From: Neopestalotiopsis rosae
Taxonomy: Eukaryota > Ascomycota > Sordariomycetes > Amphisphaeriales > Sporocadaceae
Reading direction: 5' to 3'
Length of the DNA stretch: 64,000 nucleotides
NCBI GenBank assembly: GCA_023078685.1
Contig: JALGAS010000005.1
Location: 2,852,001 to 2,916,000, forward strand
Shown here: piece after piece, positions 61,659 to 64,000 of the stretch
Numbering within the stretch: position 1 is the stretch's first letter
Layout: every line of letters begins with the position of its first letter
Program-made: the position numbers and the translations under genes
Notes under the pieces: generated by a model
What the model saw: the letters and a program-made list of their open reading frames with translations, nothing else
The model's database searches: none
What the model was told of the DNA's origin: nothing

Positions 61659-62374
61659 GAAACATCAATGTGGAAGAGCTCCCGAAATGGAGCCTGGATG
61701 TGAGCGACTGAATCACACGCCATATATGATGGCCTGCATGAGGGCTATGAGAGACAAGAAAGTAAAAGTAAAATACAATAAGATTTAAAGTAATTGCAGT
61801 TTGCATACTACTACTGCATTGACGTTACTTTGATGTCGCAACATATATGACCAAAGATGAATTCACGTGAAGCAAGATTTGAATTGTGCAAACAAAGCTT
61901 GGCGACAGGTGAAGCAATGTCGGCCTGTATGTCTCAGATGAAGTTCTGTATTGACAGAAGATAATTGCAAGCACAAGCTGTCACGTCTGATACACAGAGA
62001 TTAGAAGCTTTTGGACATGAATCACGTACCAAGTACGTGCGATATGTTCAGAGTATTTACATGCCAAACATAGGTGTCACAATGAAGGGCAATTGATACT
62101 TCAATTATGTGCAGTACGGTGAGTTGTACAGAGCGCATATCATGCTAGGCAGGGGTCGCTTATCGATAAGCCAAGGAGCGTACATAGTACGTCGGCCTAT
62201 CCACTCAATCCAAAGGTCCGTGCTTCAGACACGTCGTCAGCTACGACCAATGCAAGCGCCAAGTGTTCAGTCCAGTACCTTACAGTGGTAGAGTTTCGAG
62301 CTGGTCCAGCTATTCGCAAGCTCGACGTCCTAATCTTTCCCTACAAACAGCATCACAACGCCCAAACGTCCACG
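61659..62374. other. Intergenic between UAP1 and SWP1
   Basis: 716 bp, with no supported gene. It holds the UAP1 3' flank and the SWP1 promoter, including a C/A-rich leader (CATCACAACGCCCAAACG) just before 62375. Confidence 0.6.
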
Positions 62375-63446
62375 ATGCGCTTCCTCAATTCTTTCGCTCC
62401 TTCTCTCCTCCTGCTAGCTGCTGGTGCAGCTCAGGCCGCATCATCATGGGGATTTGACGAGGGATCCATCACCGTCGGCGCAAAGAAGTCTGACGGAGCT
62501 ATCAAGGAGAAGTGAGCCGCATCTCCTGTGGGCAATTGGAAGCTTGGAATGAGACCAATGGCTAACATTCTTGTTTCGTAGGTTCTCTGAGAAGAATCCT
62601 CTGACGACGCCGGTCGCTTTGGGTGCTGCCGACACCTTGAAGATTGTCATCACGGCCAAGGAGAATGGCAAGGGCAAGCGCCCTCACCAGGCCTTCCTCG
62701 TCCTGCAAGAGCCCGAGACTGGCCTCGAGGCACCGTTCCCTCTCACGACCAAGGAGAATGGCAAGGCTACTGTTGACATTGTACGTTCATTTTGGGGTTT
62801 CCTGCACACCTAATTGTTACAAGCAAACAACTAATTCATCCCACGAATAGAAACAATCCGAGCTCCCCGTCCAGCTCCTGACCTCGTCCAAGCCCCTCAA
62901 GGCCTCTCTTCTCTTGGCCTCCTTTGGCTCCTCTGAAGGCTACAACAAGCCCGTCTTTGATGTCGAGATCAAGCTCGACCCCAATGCGACACCCCCAACC
63001 TATGAGAAGCCCATGCGCTACGGCAAGCTGGAGGAGATTCACCACATCTTCCGATCTGATCCCCAGAGCCCGCCCAAGGTTATTTCCCTGGTCTTTGCAC
63101 TGGCCGTCCTTGCCACCATTCCAGCTTTGTTCCTTGGCGTAAGTTCTCCCATACTCCTGACTGCAAAGTCAGCATTCCGACATTTCAAACTAACAACATT
63201 GAATAGTGGGCTATCCTTGGCGGCAACGTCGCCCACCTCCAGAAGGCGTTTTCGGCTGCTCCCGTTTCCCACGGCGTCTTCTTCGGCTCCATCGTTGCCA
63301 TGGAGTTTGTTTTCTATCTGTACTACGTCAGCTGGAACCTGTTCCAGGTTCTGCCTGTCCTCGGACTTGTCAGCGTTGCCACTTTCCTGAGTGGAACCAA
63401 GGCTCTTGGTGAGGTCCAGAGCCGACGCCTGGCTGGCGAGCGATAG
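62375..63446 (+). CDS. SWP1: Oligosaccharyltransferase subunit SWP1 (ribophorin II homologue, 287 aa)
   Basis: Four exons: 62375-62511, 62582-62780, 62851-63138 and 63207-63446, with introns of 68-70 bp. A signal peptide (MRFLNSFAPSLLLLAAGAAQA) is followed by a luminal beta-rich domain up to about residue 190. This contains HQAFLVLQEPETGLEAPFPL and the block KPMRYGKLEEIHHIFRSDP just before the membrane. Three membrane helices follow: VISLVFALAVLATIPALFLG, GVFFGSIVAMEFVFYLYY and VLPVLGLVSVATFLSG. The protein ends in a short basic tail. This matches the ribophorin II/Swp1 subunit of the endoplasmic-reticulum complex that transfers N-glycans to asparagine. It shares pathway context with UAP1, which lies upstream on the same strand. 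Confidence 0.96.
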
Positions 63447-64000
63447 ATCATGAGAGAAGGGACGATCGCTAGATCTGACTTTGATATTGTGACATACACT
63501 GCGTTGACGACATGATCTGTATTTGAGCATTGGGCAGCGGGCAAATAAAAGCACAACATAGGTCGAACAACCATGTGTATAAAAACGATTCGGCATAAAC
63601 ACCAGCTGTGTGAAGTGTTGGGAGTACCAGGATAGCACGAGATCAATCACTCATGCATGCCAAATCCAGATGCCTTGTTCCAAGCAATGGCATCAAGCCT
63701 TGTAAGACGGCTGGACTGCCTGTTCATAGTTGGCATTGGCTGTGAGCCGGCCATGAATTCTGATAAAGGTGTTATAGTTCAGGAACAGAATAATTCAGAG
63801 AAAGCCTAGTACGACGTTAAGCCGTTGAGCATAGACAATGCGATGTTCTTATAATATCGATCTGCAATACCTGTCACATCAACCTGGCGCAACCGACTTG
63901 TGTAGTTTTTTCATCTAGTCTGTGACTCGCAATATTGAGGTATAAGGTTAATTCTAGGTTCAGAAGTAGTGCTCACCTGACACAAGGTATGCTTCTTTCC
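63447..64000. other. Downstream region, no supported gene
   Basis: 3' flank of SWP1 up to the window end. Nothing recognised. A gene may begin beyond the edge. Confidence 0.5.

Noticed and set aside
63039..63650. 203-codon antisense frame over SWP1
   Set aside because: Shadow of SWP1 exons and introns without protein-like motifs.

Overview
This is nuclear DNA of a filamentous ascomycete (Pezizomycotina, most likely Sordariomycetes/Hypocreales). The supporting signs are short 46-137 bp spliceosomal introns with GTANGT-type donors and CTAAC-like branch points, an RPB1 with a degenerate CTD, CT-rich leaders, and best-recognised proteins of filamentous-fungal type. Intergenic DNA carries many GTACCTA/TAGGTA words, which I associate with hypocrealean genomes such as Trichoderma. 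The genus is a guess.

Layout. The left part (1-20 kb) is spaced out: a single-pass surface protein (2.3-3.5 kb), a tRNA-Thr(AGT) gene (4.0 kb), a peroxisomal ABCD half transporter (5.1-7.7 kb, minus), a 4.6 kb gap with a CT-rich leader, a Psr1-type NIF/HAD phosphatase (12.3-13.9 kb, plus) and the cleavage/polyadenylation factor CFT1 (15.3-19.9 kb, minus). An F-box-like gene follows at 20.8-21.6 kb. From 21.6 to 41.5 kb I can support only two very small genes, an 82-residue protein at 25.1 kb and a 60-residue Cys-rich protein at 32.7 kb. The rest is gene-poor DNA with a few protein-like fragments. The right part (41.5-63.5 kb) is dense: RPB1, SWD1, THG1, a TMA23-like nucleolar G-patch protein, an ANCHR/ZFYVE19-like zinc-finger protein, a Ser/Gly-rich surface protein of DUF7732 type, a MUG/TDG-type DNA glycosylase, UAP1 and the oligosaccharyltransferase subunit SWP1.

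How the genes fit together. Most are single-copy housekeeping genes and no gene cluster for one pathway is visible. Several serve RNA polymerase II transcription and RNA maturation (RPB1, the COMPASS subunit SWD1, CFT1, THG1). UAP1 makes UDP-GlcNAc, used for chitin and for N-glycan precursors, and SWP1 acts in the oligosaccharyltransferase that transfers those glycans, so they belong to one broad route and sit next to each other on the same strand. SWD1/THG1 and the glycosylase/UAP1 pair are divergent and share upstream regions. THG1/TMA23 and DUF7732/glycosylase are convergent.

I found no CRISPR array, no intact transposon, no secondary-metabolite cluster and no clear novel multi-gene system. 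The most useful leads are the two microprotein genes, a possible intron-retention isoform of the Psr1-like phosphatase, a frame-neutral 21-bp micro-exon in the DUF7732 gene, and the sharp gene-poor block with its possible gene relics. Exon borders were derived by eye from splice sites and reading-frame continuity. No homology search was run.
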